Of a stretch of DNA of 64,000 bases, positions 19,474 to 27,746 are shown in pieces. Source of the DNA: Vulcanimicrobiota bacterium (GTDB taxonomy: Bacteria > Vulcanimicrobiota > Vulcanimicrobiia > Vulcanimicrobiales > Vulcanimicrobiaceae); assembly GCA_003140215.1 (NCBI GenBank), contig PLJL01000004.1, positions 632,661-696,660 on the forward strand. Direction: 5' to 3'. How positions within the stretch are numbered: position 1 is the stretch's first letter; each line of letters opens with the position of its first letter. Both the position numbers and the translations under genes were made by a program. The notes beneath the pieces were generated by a model, which had not been told where the DNA came from, made no database searches, and saw nothing but the letters and a program-made list of their open reading frames with translations.

Positions 19474-21024
19474 TCAGCGCTCCAGGCGGACCGGGATCGT
19501 ATAGGTGCTGGTTCGGCCGTCGCCCGTCGAGGCGATGAACTCGATGTCGTAGTTGCGGTTGAGCAAGAAGAACGGGATGCCGCCGGGCAGCTGTTCCTGG
19601 CCCGCGAACACGCCCGGCGACATCTGCGGGATGCCGATCTCCCGGCCCATCGTGCGTGCGATCAAGGTGACGACGTCGGGGCTCGTCATGACGCGCACCA
19701 GCAGCCAGCCGCCCTTGTGCAGCACCCGGTCGTTGAGCGCGATCTCGGTGATCCTAGGCGCGCCGTTGGGCCCGGGCGTCGGCGTTACGAAATAGGTGAA
19801 CGGGTTGGGCGTGCCGGTGGCCTGCGGCGAGGGCGACGGTGGTACCGGCGTGGTGGTGGCCGCCGGCGTCGGGGCCTGGGTCGGCGCCGGCGCCGCGGTC
19901 CGCGCGACCGGCGGCGGCTGCGGCTGGGGGGCGGGTGCGGGCTGCCACAGCGCCACGGCCAGCGGGATCACGTACAGGGCGAGCATCGTTCCTCCCACCA
20001 ACGCCGGGTTCGCGAGGTCCGTTCCCGGGCCGAGATCCCCAACGTACCCCGCCAGCCCGGTGATCGAGGCGGCGAGGAGCGCGCGGGAGGCGGGCGTCCA
20101 ATCCGCCAGCGCCACGACGCCGACCAGCCAGACCGCATACCAAGGCTCGGGCGACGGCAGGAGCAGCCAGCCCGCCAGCGCCGACCCGGCGAGCAGGTCG
20201 CTGTGGCGCCAGGCCTGCACGAGAGCGGCGATCGCCGCCGCCGCGAGCCCGGCCCCCACCACGAGCGGGAGCGGCGAGCCGCACCACGCCGCGAGCGCCG
20301 GCGCGTGCACCAGCGAGATTCTGGGCGGACCGCCGGAGCGGTCGAGCCCGTGCGCGAGCACGGACCACACCAGCGGCGCGTAGGCGGCGACGAGGGCGAG
20401 CAGGGTCGCGCTCGCCGCGACGAGCCGCCGGCGGCGCGGCTGGATCGCGAGGGCGGCTGCCAGCGGTACGAGCGCGACCGCCTTCACGGTCGCCGCGGCC
20501 GCCAGCACCGCCAGGCGCAGCCGCTGGTCGCGGACCCGGTCGGCCGCCAGCACGAGCGCCAGCCACCAGACGTCGTTGTGGCCCTCCGCCGCGCTCCAGA
20601 GGACCACCGGGTGGTAGGCGAGCAGCGTAGCGAGCCGCCGGCGCGTCCGAGCCGCCAGCGCGACGCAGGCCAGTAGCGCCAGGGCGGACGCGATCCGCAG
20701 CGCCATGACGATCCCGCCCGGTCCCAGCGGCCGCAGCGCCGCTACCAGCAGCGCGCACGGCAGCGTGAAGGCCGGGCCGTAGACGTCGCGGGGCAACGAG
20801 CCGTCCCAGGCCTGCAAGGCGGCGTCGAGCAGCGGGTCGTGCAGCGTCGTGACGTCGGCGGTGCGGTACGCGCGCGCCCAGGGGTCGATCCCGTGGCCGA
20901 GCAGCGCGCCGTACGCGGCGTACGCCCAGACGTCGGCCGAGAGGCGCAGGGGCACCGCCAGCGCGCACGCGAGCGCGAGCGCTGCGACGACGAGCCGAGA
21001 CGACACGCCCAGGCGAGCGAGCAC
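19474..21024 (-). CDS. GT87-like membrane glycosyltransferase with C-terminal extracytoplasmic domain
   Basis: About 516 residues if GTG 21022-21024 is the start (GTG 21004-21006 is an alternative). The N-terminal 340 residues hold about 10 membrane helices with patterns of polyprenyl-phosphate-sugar dependent GT87/GT-C enzymes: AAYGALLGHGIDPWARAYR, DVYGPAFT, AYHPVVLWSAAEGHND. A Pro/Thr/Ala-rich linker follows, then about 100 residues forming an Ig-like domain. That domain resembles the separate secreted protein at 24442-24825: both have P-x-I, TS-x-V, PG-x-F, DG and a final IP-(V/I). It probably adds a sugar, perhaps a mannose, to an envelope glycan outside the inner membrane. Donor and acceptor are unknown. 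Confidence 0.7.
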   Translation of the reverse strand: MLARLGVSSRLVVAALALACALAVPLRLSADVWAYAAYGALLGHGIDPWARAYRTADVTTLHDPLLDAALQAWDGSLPRDVYGPAFTLPCALLVAALRPLGPGGIVMALRIASALALLACVALAARTRRRLATLLAYHPVVLWSAAEGHNDVWWLALVLAADRVRDQRLRLAVLAAAATVKAVALVPLAAALAIQPRRRRLVAASATLLALVAAYAPLVWSVLAHGLDRSGGPPRISLVHAPALAAWCGSPLPLVVGAGLAAAAIAALVQAWRHSDLLAGSALAGWLLLPSPEPWYAVWLVGVVALADWTPASRALLAASITGLAGYVGDLGPGTDLANPALVGGTMLALYVIPLAVALWQPAPAPQPQPPPVARTAAPAPTQAPTPAATTTPVPPSPSPQATGTPNPFTYFVTPTPGPNGAPRITEIALNDRVLHKGGWLLVRVMTSPDVVTLIARTMGREIGIPQMSPGVFAGQEQLPGGIPFFLLNRNYDIEFIASTGDGRTSTYTIPVRLER

Positions 21025-21066
21025 GCCGAGGGCTTCGCGCCCCGGGCGCGCGAATCCGACGCGACG

Positions 21067-22368
21067 ATGCACGACCACCCCTGGCTGCGGCTCGCGCTGG
21101 CGGCGAAACGTGACGGCGCGGCGCTCGACGCCGGCGTCTGGCGGCGCATCATCGAGGGGTACGTCGCCGGCGAGATCGACGACGCCCCGGTCGCGGCGCT
21201 CGCCATGGCCTGCACGATCCGCGGGATGGCCGACGCCGAGATCGCCGCATTGACCGACGCGATGGTGCGTTCGGGCGACGTCTTGTCGTTCGGTTCCACC
21301 CGCACCATTGTCGACAAGCACTCGTCGGGCGGCGTCGGGGACACCGTGTCGCTCATCGTCGTGCCGCTGGTCGCGGCGTGCGGCGTCCCGGTCGCCAAGC
21401 TCTCCGGCCGCGCGCTCGGCCACACCGGCGGTACGCTCGACAAGCTCGAGGCGATCCCGGGGGTGCGCACGGACCTCGACAACGACGCCTTCGTCGCCCA
21501 GGTCAACCGGATCGGCTGCGCGGTCGCCGCGCAGTCGCGCCGGCTGGTCCCGGCCGACCTCAAGCTCTACAGCCTGCGCGACCGTACCGGTACGGTTCCG
21601 TCGATCGGGCTCATCGCCGCGTCGATCGTCTCCAAGAAGATCGCCGGCGGCGCCGACGCGATGGTGTTCGACGTGAAGGCCGGCAGCGGCGCGTTCATGC
21701 GGACCGTCGAGAAGGCGACGGAGTTGGCGCAGACGCTGGTGCGGCTGGCCGCGTCGTTCGGGCGCCGCGCGAGCGCGTTGGTGAGCGACATGGAGGAGCC
21801 GCTGGGCGCCGCGGTCGGCAGCGGGATCGAAGCGGTCGAAGCGCGCGACTTTCTGCGCGGGGACGAGCGCGATCCGCGCCTCGCCGAAGCGATCTTCGCC
21901 GTCGCGCACGAGATGCTGCGCGTCGGCGGGGTCGCCGCGGCCGAGATCGAGCCGCGCGCGCTGGACGCCTTGCAGTCGGGCGCCGCGTACGAACGGTTCG
22001 CGCTCTTGGTCGAGGCCCAGGGCGGTAGCCGCGCCGCGCTCGACGGAATCGCCGCGCACCCGCATCGCGCCACCGCCGCCGCCACGGGCGACGGCGTGGT
22101 GACGCGGATCGATGCGGCGGCCATCGGTGAGCTCGCGCGCGAGCTTACGACCGCCGACGGCCCGTTCGCGGGGATTCGCATCATCGCGCGCGTCGGGACC
22201 CCGGTCCGAACCGGCGACGTTTTGGCGGAATGCGCCGGCAGCGCGGTCGATCCGGCCGCGGTCGCGCGCGCGTTCACGCTGGGAGCGCACGCTCCGCCGG
22301 CACGCAAGCTGGTCGAAGCGATCGTCCGGGATGCCGACCTCGCCGCCTCGTCGAACGCGCGCAGCTGA
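21067..22368 (+). CDS. deoA: Thymidine/pyrimidine-nucleoside phosphorylase
   Basis: 433 residues from the ATG at 21067, the normal family length. Signatures include VDKHSSGGVGDTVS, KLSGRALGHTGGTLDKLEAI and DRTGTVPSIGLIAASI, followed by FDVKAGSGAFM. The enzyme splits thymidine, deoxyuridine or uridine with phosphate to give the free base and (deoxy)ribose-1-phosphate. Phosphopentomutase, the next step, is encoded at 32044. The gene is divergent from the GT87-like gene (42 bp apart), and its stop overlaps the hldD start as TGATG, so deoA and hldD are translated together. Whether it prefers thymidine or other pyrimidine nucleosides is not clear. Confidence 0.93.
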   Translation: MHDHPWLRLALAAKRDGAALDAGVWRRIIEGYVAGEIDDAPVAALAMACTIRGMADAEIAALTDAMVRSGDVLSFGSTRTIVDKHSSGGVGDTVSLIVVPLVAACGVPVAKLSGRALGHTGGTLDKLEAIPGVRTDLDNDAFVAQVNRIGCAVAAQSRRLVPADLKLYSLRDRTGTVPSIGLIAASIVSKKIAGGADAMVFDVKAGSGAFMRTVEKATELAQTLVRLAASFGRRASALVSDMEEPLGAAVGSGIEAVEARDFLRGDERDPRLAEAIFAVAHEMLRVGGVAAAEIEPRALDALQSGAAYERFALLVEAQGGSRAALDGIAAHPHRATAAATGDGVVTRIDAAAIGELARELTTADGPFAGIRIIARVGTPVRTGDVLAECAGSAVDPAAVARAFTLGAHAPPARKLVEAIVRDADLAASSNARS

Positions 22369-23411
22369 TGGCGACGCACGCGGCCCACACAACGATCGTT
22401 ACCGGCGGCGCCGGGCTGATCGGCAGCGCGCTGCTGCGGCAGCTCAACCTCGAAGGGCTCGAGGACTGCGTGGTCGTCGACCGGCTCGGGACGAGCGAGA
22501 AGTGGCGCCACCTGGTGCCGCTGCGCTTCGCCGACTACCTCGACGCCGAGGAGTTCTACGCGCGCATCGTGGCCGATCCGGGCGCGTTCGGGGCGATCGC
22601 GACCGTGTTCCATCTGGGCGCCTGTTCCTCGACGACCGAACGCGACGCTTCGTACTTGATCGCCAACAACGTGCGGCGGTCGCAGGAGATCGCGCGCTGG
22701 GCGTTCGAGCGCGGCGCGCGGTTCGTCTACGCGTCATCGGCGGCGACCTACGGCGCGCGCGAGCAGGACATGCGCGAGGATCTCGATCCCCACGCCTTAC
22801 GACCGCTCAACATGTACGGCTACTCCAAGCACCTCTTCGACCTGTGGATGCGCCGCGAAGGTTTGCTCGACCGCGCGGTGGGCCTCAAGTACTTCAACGT
22901 CTACGGCCCCAACGAGGACCATAAGGGCAGCATGCGCAGCGTCGTCGCCAAGGCCTACGAGCAGATCGGGGAGCACGGCACGATCGGGCTGTTCAAGAGC
23001 TATCGCGACGGGATCGCCGACGGCGAGCAGACGCGCGACTTCCTCTACGTCAAGGACGCCGCCGAGATCACCACGTTCCTCGCCCGCTCGGAGCGGGCCG
23101 GCGGGCTCTACAACGTCGGTTCGGGGATCGAACGGAGTTGGAACGACCTCGCGCGTGCCGTGTTCAACGCGCTCGGACGCAACGTGCGGATCGACTACAT
23201 CGACATGCCTGAGGCGCTGCGTGGAAAGTATCAGTACCGCACGGTAGCGACGATCGACCGCTTGCACGCGGCGGGTTGGACGCGCCCGATGACCCCGCTC
23301 GAGGACGCGGTCACGGACTACGTGCGCAACTACCTCGTGGGCGGCACCGTGCTGGGCGGCGAGTCCGACCTCGCGTCGAGCCCGGCACCGACGTTCTCGG
23401 CGACGAGGTAG
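22368..23411 (+). CDS. hldD: ADP-L-glycero-D-manno-heptose 6-epimerase
   Basis: 347 residues. It is an extended short-chain dehydrogenase with nucleotide motif VTGGAGLIGSAL and catalytic Y-x-x-x-K in YGYSKH. HLGACSSTTERDASYLIANN and GLKYFNVYGPNEDHKGSM are characteristic of HldD/RfaD. It makes the L,D-heptose donor for the LPS inner core, so the cell very likely has heptose-containing LPS. It is about 25-30 residues longer at the C-terminus than typical, and this extra part overlaps the convergent glycosyltransferase gene by 82 bp. The start overlaps deoA. Neighbouring glycosyltransferases fit an envelope role. Confidence 0.93.
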   Translation: MATHAAHTTIVTGGAGLIGSALLRQLNLEGLEDCVVVDRLGTSEKWRHLVPLRFADYLDAEEFYARIVADPGAFGAIATVFHLGACSSTTERDASYLIANNVRRSQEIARWAFERGARFVYASSAATYGAREQDMREDLDPHALRPLNMYGYSKHLFDLWMRREGLLDRAVGLKYFNVYGPNEDHKGSMRSVVAKAYEQIGEHGTIGLFKSYRDGIADGEQTRDFLYVKDAAEITTFLARSERAGGLYNVGSGIERSWNDLARAVFNALGRNVRIDYIDMPEALRGKYQYRTVATIDRLHAAGWTRPMTPLEDAVTDYVRNYLVGGTVLGGESDLASSPAPTFSATR

Positions 23412-24358
23412 AGCGGGCGGCCTTTGATCTCGTCGTAGACGCGGCCGACGTATTCGCCCAGGATCCCGATGGTGATGAGCTGCACGCCGCCCAAGAACAA
23501 GATCGCGACGATCGTCGAGGTGTAGCCGGGAAAGTTGTAGCCGGTGAAGATGCGCAGCCCGACCTCGTACGCGCCGACCAAGAACGCGAACACGCTGACG
23601 ATGAAGCCGAACCAGGTCGCGATGCGCAGGGGGATCTCGCTGAACGCGGTGATCCCGTCGATCGCGAACTTGAGCATCTTCGAGACCGGATACTTCGACT
23701 CGCCCGAATGGCGCTCGGCGCGCTCGTACTCGATCCCGGTCTGCGCGAAGCCGACCCACGAAACGAGCCCGCGGATGAAGCGGTGGCGCTCGCGCGAGTC
23801 GCGCAGCGCCGCGACGACGCGCCGGCTCATCAAACGGAAGTCGCCCGTGTCGACGGGGATCGAGACGTTCGTCAGGCGCCGGATGAGCCGGTAGAACACG
23901 GCCGCGGTGAAGATCTTGAAACGGCTCTCGCCCAGGCGCCGGCGCCGCGTCGCGTAGACGACGTCGAAGCCCTCCCGGAACTTCGCGAGAAACTCCTCGA
24001 TCAGCTCGGGCGGATCCTGAAGGTCGCCGTCCATGAGGACGACCGCGTCGCCGCGAGCGGCGTCCAGCCCCGCGGTCGCGGCGATCTGGTGGCCGAAATT
24101 GCGCGAGAGCGAGATGACGCGCAGGTGCGGGTCGGCGCGGGCCGCGCCGCGGAGCTTTTCGAGCGTGGCGTCGCGGCTGCCATCGTCGACCAGGATCACC
24201 TCGTAGGCTGCCGGCGCAACCGACAGCCCGGCGATCACGGCGCCGATGCGGCGCAAGAGCTCGTCGACGTTGTCGGCCTCGCTGAAGAGCGGGACCACGA
24301 CGGAGAGCGTCGCATCCGCGCCGCGGCGCACGGCGAGGTCGTGCGGGAGAGAGGCCAC
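23330..24358 (-). CDS. GT2 glycosyltransferase with two C-terminal membrane helices (DPM1/GtrB-like)
   Basis: About 342 residues from GTG 24356-24358 (GTG 24329-24331 is also possible). The catalytic domain begins LSVVVPLFSEADNVDELLRR and has VDDGS, MDGDLQDPPE (DXD) and VDTGDFRLMSRR. Two membrane helices follow (TWFGFIVSVFAFLVGAY and a second ending near LGEYVGRVYDEIKGRPLY). This layout matches polyprenyl-phosphate glucosyl/mannosyl or aminoarabinosyl transferases (GtrB, ArnC, DPM1 types) that load a lipid carrier for transfer on the outer face. The GT87-like enzyme nearby could use such a donor. It overlaps hldD tail-to-tail by 82 bp. Confidence 0.9.
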   Translation of the reverse strand: MASLPHDLAVRRGADATLSVVVPLFSEADNVDELLRRIGAVIAGLSVAPAAYEVILVDDGSRDATLEKLRGAARADPHLRVISLSRNFGHQIAATAGLDAARGDAVVLMDGDLQDPPELIEEFLAKFREGFDVVYATRRRRLGESRFKIFTAAVFYRLIRRLTNVSIPVDTGDFRLMSRRVVAALRDSRERHRFIRGLVSWVGFAQTGIEYERAERHSGESKYPVSKMLKFAIDGITAFSEIPLRIATWFGFIVSVFAFLVGAYEVGLRIFTGYNFPGYTSTIVAILFLGGVQLITIGILGEYVGRVYDEIKGRPLYLVAENVGAGLDARSDSPPSTVPPTR

Positions 24359-24441
24359 GCCCGGTTGTTCTCGGCGCTCGCCGGGTCTCCCGGCCGTGCC
24401 CTGCCGGGCTCGGCGTACGTTGCAGCGAAAGGATGACGCAC

Positions 24442-24825
24442 ATGCTCGCGCCGCTGCTCGGCCTCGTTCTGGTGCTCGGTCAAGGTCCGGCCGAATCGCC
24501 CGCCCCTTTCGCGCACGTCGGCCCAACCCCGCCGCCGCACGGGTATCCGGCGATCAAAGCGTTCTCGATCTCGACCACCGACGTCCGCGCCGGGCGGCCG
24601 GTGCGCGGCGACGTCGAGACCTCCGACAACGTCCACTACGTCGAGGCGCGGGTGGAGTACCGCGCCGTGGCCATGCACGAGGACGCGCCGGGGAGGTTCT
24701 CGCTGACCTACACTGTGCCGTGGTGGTTGCCGCCCTGGCTGCGTCACGGCTACACGTTGCACATCATCGCGCGCAGCGTCGACGGCGTCGAAACCAGCCG
24801 CGCGATCCCTATCAGCGTACACTGA
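24442..24825 (+). CDS. Small secreted protein with Ig-like domain
   Basis: About 127 residues. AAAGG at 24428-24432 sits 9 nt before the ATG at 24442, while the earlier in-frame ATG at 24433 directly abuts it, so I chose 24442. A short signal peptide (LAPLLGLVLVLGQG) precedes one beta-rich domain. That domain resembles the C-terminal domain of the GT87-like protein at 19474: P-A-I, ETSDNV, EDAPGRF, a DG turn and a closing IPISV. Function unknown. It may bind the same partner or glycan as that enzyme. It overlaps the convergent MFS-acyltransferase gene by 14 bp. Confidence 0.65.
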   Translation: MLAPLLGLVLVLGQGPAESPAPFAHVGPTPPPHGYPAIKAFSISTTDVRAGRPVRGDVETSDNVHYVEARVEYRAVAMHEDAPGRFSLTYTVPWWLPPWLRHGYTLHIIARSVDGVETSRAIPISVH

Positions 24826-27064
24826 CGGCGAGACGCTCCAGCGCCGTGACCGTTTCGGCGTGGAAGGCAGCCTGGTAGGCGACGATGTCGGCGACGCCGG
24901 GGAAGCGCGGATCGGTGCGCCGCGCGCCGCGCCGGTAGCGCCCGCCGTCGTCGAGCAGCAGCCCGCGTGCCGCCAGATTTGCGAGCGCATCGTCGACGCA
25001 CGCGCGCGCGTCGCGTGCCAGCTCGGGATCGACGAATGCGCCGCGCGGCAGCGCGTCGCGCAGCCGTACGACGCCGTCGGCCGCTTCGTGCGCGCCGAAC
25101 GGCAGATCGACGGCCAGCAGCCAGGTGGCGAGCAACGCGCTCGTGGTGACCGGCCGCGCCGCGGCCAGCGACGTCGCGAGATCCGCCGGGGCGGCGGGCT
25201 GGACGACGCGGTAGAGCAACTGCAGCCTGCGGCCGCGGAACGGGTCGAAGGCGATCGCCGCGAACCACACCGTGGCGAGCGGGACGAGGTGCTCGACGAT
25301 CCCTTTGAGCGGGCGCATCCGGCCGTCGGTGCTGTAGAATCCTTCGGGCGTGACGAAGAACGTCGCGCCGCGGCGCACCACGTCGACGATGCGCGCGATG
25401 TCCGCGTCGACCCCCGCGCGCAGCGCGACCAGCGCCTCCCGGCGGTACGGTTCGAGGACGTGTGAGAGCCGCACGCGTGCTTCGCCCGCGATGAAAAACG
25501 CCGGCGCCAGCAGATCGGCGAGCGTCCGCGCTCCGGCGGGCAGCGCGGCGAGCGCGTCGGGCCGGAAGACCAGCTCGAGTGGGAGATCACCGTGCCGTGC
25601 GTGTACGTCGAGCGCCAGGCTGCGCAGCGGCCGCGCCGACAGCTCGTTCTCGAGCGGCAGCATCCCGATCGCGACGAACAGCGGACCCGCGTTCACCCCG
25701 CGCATCAGCGGGGCGAGCCACGGCATACGGATCGCGAAGAAGCCCGGCTCGTACATGCGGCGCGAGGACGCGGTAAACGCCGGCCGGCCCCGCGATTGCA
25801 GGTACGTGCGCTCGACGATGATCTCGGACTCGTCTTCGTGCTGATGGTTGGCGATGAGCACCGTCGGGCCGCGGCGTAGCGGCAGACGGCCCCACTGGCG
25901 CACGCGAATGCGCGTCGCGATGAGCGGCTGGCGGATCGCCGAGGTCAACCCGACCAGCAGCACCGACCAGATCGAGACGAGCGGCTTGTGCCCGACCCGC
26001 AGCACCCACAGCGAACCGATCGCAAAGCACATCCCCGCCGAGGCGAACAGCCAGCGATAGCCGTCCGCGGTCGTCGCGCCGTGGGCGATGATCCAGGCGC
26101 CGATCGGCGGCGCCGCGATCAACGGCAGGTTCGAGAGCGTGCCCCATACCCCCAAGTCGCGGGCGACGTCGCCCAGCTCGGGGATCGCATCGAGCGTGAG
26201 CGCCCACCCGACCGACGACACGCCGCCGAAACCCAGCCCGAACAGCAGCGCGTACACGAAGATCAGCCGTACGTCGGGAACCAGCGCGAAACCCAGAGCC
26301 GCCAGCGTCATCGGCACCCCCGAAAGCGCGACGGTGACGCGCCGGTCGAGCTTGTCGGAAAGCTTCCCCGCGCCGATGCTCGAGACGATCGCGCCGAGCA
26401 GCGCGGCGCCGGCGACCATGCCGGTGCCCACCGATGCGTTGGCGACGCGCAGCACGTCGCTGAAGAAGTACAGCACGTAGGTGTTGAGCAGCGTCATGCC
26501 GAGCACGATCCAGCCGCGCGCGACGACGGTCACCCAGAGGTCGTGACGATCGCGGATCACCGCGTGCGGCGGCGGCGGCGCGCTCGGCGCCGGTGCCGGG
26601 ATCGCCGTCAGCGAGACGCCGGCGAACGCGACGGCCGCCGCCATGGCGAGCAGCGCGTGTTGCGGCGCGAGCAGCGCGGCGGCGAGCAGGCCGAGGACCG
26701 TGCCCGCCAGCGTGAACGCCCCGCGCACGCCGGCCGAGGCTCCCCACGCGGAGCGCGGCACCAGCTCGGGCAGCAGCGCCTGATAGATCGTCTGTGCGGC
26801 GGTGATCGCCACGGTCGCCGCGACCAGCGCCACGCCCAGCGCGCCGGTCGACATCGCGAACGCCATCGCGACGATTGCGGCCACGTCGAATCCGAGTGCG
26901 ACCGCGGTCTCGCGGCGCCGGTCTCCGCCGCGGCGCTTCGCGCGATCCGAAAGCCAGCCTGCCAGCGGCGGCACCAGCGCGACCGCCGCGCCGACCAGCG
27001 TCGCGAGCACCGACAAGACCGCGGTGTGATCGTGCGGCGCGATGCGCAGCACGATCGCCGGCAC
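24812..27064 (-). CDS. MFS transporter fused to PlsC-like acyltransferase (LplT-acyltransferase type)
   Basis: 750 residues from GTG 27062-27064. Residues 1-375 are an MFS transporter; residues about 385-620 are a glycerolipid acyltransferase with NHQHEDE at 406-412 and a TPEGFYSTDGRM block like the FPEGTRS motif. The arrangement recalls LplT-Aas, which flips lysophospholipids inward and reacylates them. The usual H-x4-D is H-x4-E here (H407/E412; a D sits at 411), so the catalytic dyad is unusual. The homologous first helix (ALNALWLGIHFQDTALIAIV) lies upstream of the GTG in the same frame. No ATG/GTG/TTG starts it; an ATT at 27152-27154 overlapping the previous gene's stop is the best candidate. 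Probably inner membrane, phospholipid recycling. Confidence 0.78.
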   Translation of the reverse strand: MPAIVLRIAPHDHTAVLSVLATLVGAAVALVPPLAGWLSDRAKRRGGDRRRETAVALGFDVAAIVAMAFAMSTGALGVALVAATVAITAAQTIYQALLPELVPRSAWGASAGVRGAFTLAGTVLGLLAAALLAPQHALLAMAAAVAFAGVSLTAIPAPAPSAPPPPHAVIRDRHDLWVTVVARGWIVLGMTLLNTYVLYFFSDVLRVANASVGTGMVAGAALLGAIVSSIGAGKLSDKLDRRVTVALSGVPMTLAALGFALVPDVRLIFVYALLFGLGFGGVSSVGWALTLDAIPELGDVARDLGVWGTLSNLPLIAAPPIGAWIIAHGATTADGYRWLFASAGMCFAIGSLWVLRVGHKPLVSIWSVLLVGLTSAIRQPLIATRIRVRQWGRLPLRRGPTVLIANHQHEDESEIIVERTYLQSRGRPAFTASSRRMYEPGFFAIRMPWLAPLMRGVNAGPLFVAIGMLPLENELSARPLRSLALDVHARHGDLPLELVFRPDALAALPAGARTLADLLAPAFFIAGEARVRLSHVLEPYRREALVALRAGVDADIARIVDVVRRGATFFVTPEGFYSTDGRMRPLKGIVEHLVPLATVWFAAIAFDPFRGRRLQLLYRVVQPAAPADLATSLAAARPVTTSALLATWLLAVDLPFGAHEAADGVVRLRDALPRGAFVDPELARDARACVDDALANLAARGLLLDDGGRYRRGARRTDPRFPGVADIVAYQAAFHAETVTALERLAVSVR

Positions 27065-27149
27065 GACGATCGCGATGAGCGCCGTGTCTTGAAAGTGGAT
27101 CCCGAGCCACAGCGCGTTGAGCGCTACGTGGTCCCGTGCGCGGAACGCG

Positions 27150-27746
27150 CTAATCGATGTCGGCCCAGGCGGGGATGGTCACGGTGACGTGCGCGTCGGG
27201 CTCGCCGGGCGCGATGTGGGCCGGCGGCAACGCGCGCGCCTCGTTGCGCTCGATGGTGCCGTACGATCCGCGCGTCACGCGGAACGCGAGCCGCGCGCCG
27301 CGGTGCAGCTGCAACGCCAAGCGGAAGTGCCGCGCGTCGACCCGGTCCATGCGGATCTCCGCGGGCGACCAGCTGCTGCGCTCGGTGCTGATGTAGATGT
27401 CGTCACCGGGCGGCGTGCGCGGCGGCACCAGCACGTCGATCGTGGTCGTCACCAGCGCCGTCTCGTCGGCGTCGCGGCCCGCCGCCGGCGCCAGCACGTA
27501 CGCCGCCCGCGGGATCTTCGCCGCCGCAAGCGCGGCGGGCGTCAACCGCTGCGGTGTCACCCGGTTGTCGGCGTCGAGCGCGATCGCGGTCGCGCGCCCG
27601 GGGACGAACGCGCTGCACGACGTTCCCTCCGCCAAGCGCAGCACCCCGGCCCCGGCGACCGCGAGGCGGTCGCCGTCGCACGCTAGCGGGACGATTCGGA
27701 AAATCGCGGCCGCCGCCGCCGCCGCGAGCGTCACTGCGTGCATCAC
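27150..27746 (-). CDS. Secreted starch-binding-like (CBM20-type) domain protein B
   Basis: 198 residues. The signal-like N-terminus (HAVTLAAAAAAAIFRIV) is followed by a variable region and then a beta-sandwich domain of about 100 residues: VPPRTPPGDDIYISTERSSW, MDRVD and FRVTRGSYGTIER. This pattern (D-x-Y-I-S, W-x-P, R-x-D, TRG-S-(W/Y)) is typical of CBM20-like glucan-binding modules. It is a paralogue of the 29367-30230 protein. Its start overlaps the upstream barrel gene by 4 bp (ATGA-type). It may sit in the periplasm or on the outer membrane and bind a glycan or LPS-like ligand for the barrel protein encoded just before it. Confidence 0.65.
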   Translation of the reverse strand: MMHAVTLAAAAAAAIFRIVPLACDGDRLAVAGAGVLRLAEGTSCSAFVPGRATAIALDADNRVTPQRLTPAALAAAKIPRAAYVLAPAAGRDADETALVTTTIDVLVPPRTPPGDDIYISTERSSWSPAEIRMDRVDARHFRLALQLHRGARLAFRVTRGSYGTIERNEARALPPAHIAPGEPDAHVTVTIPAWADID

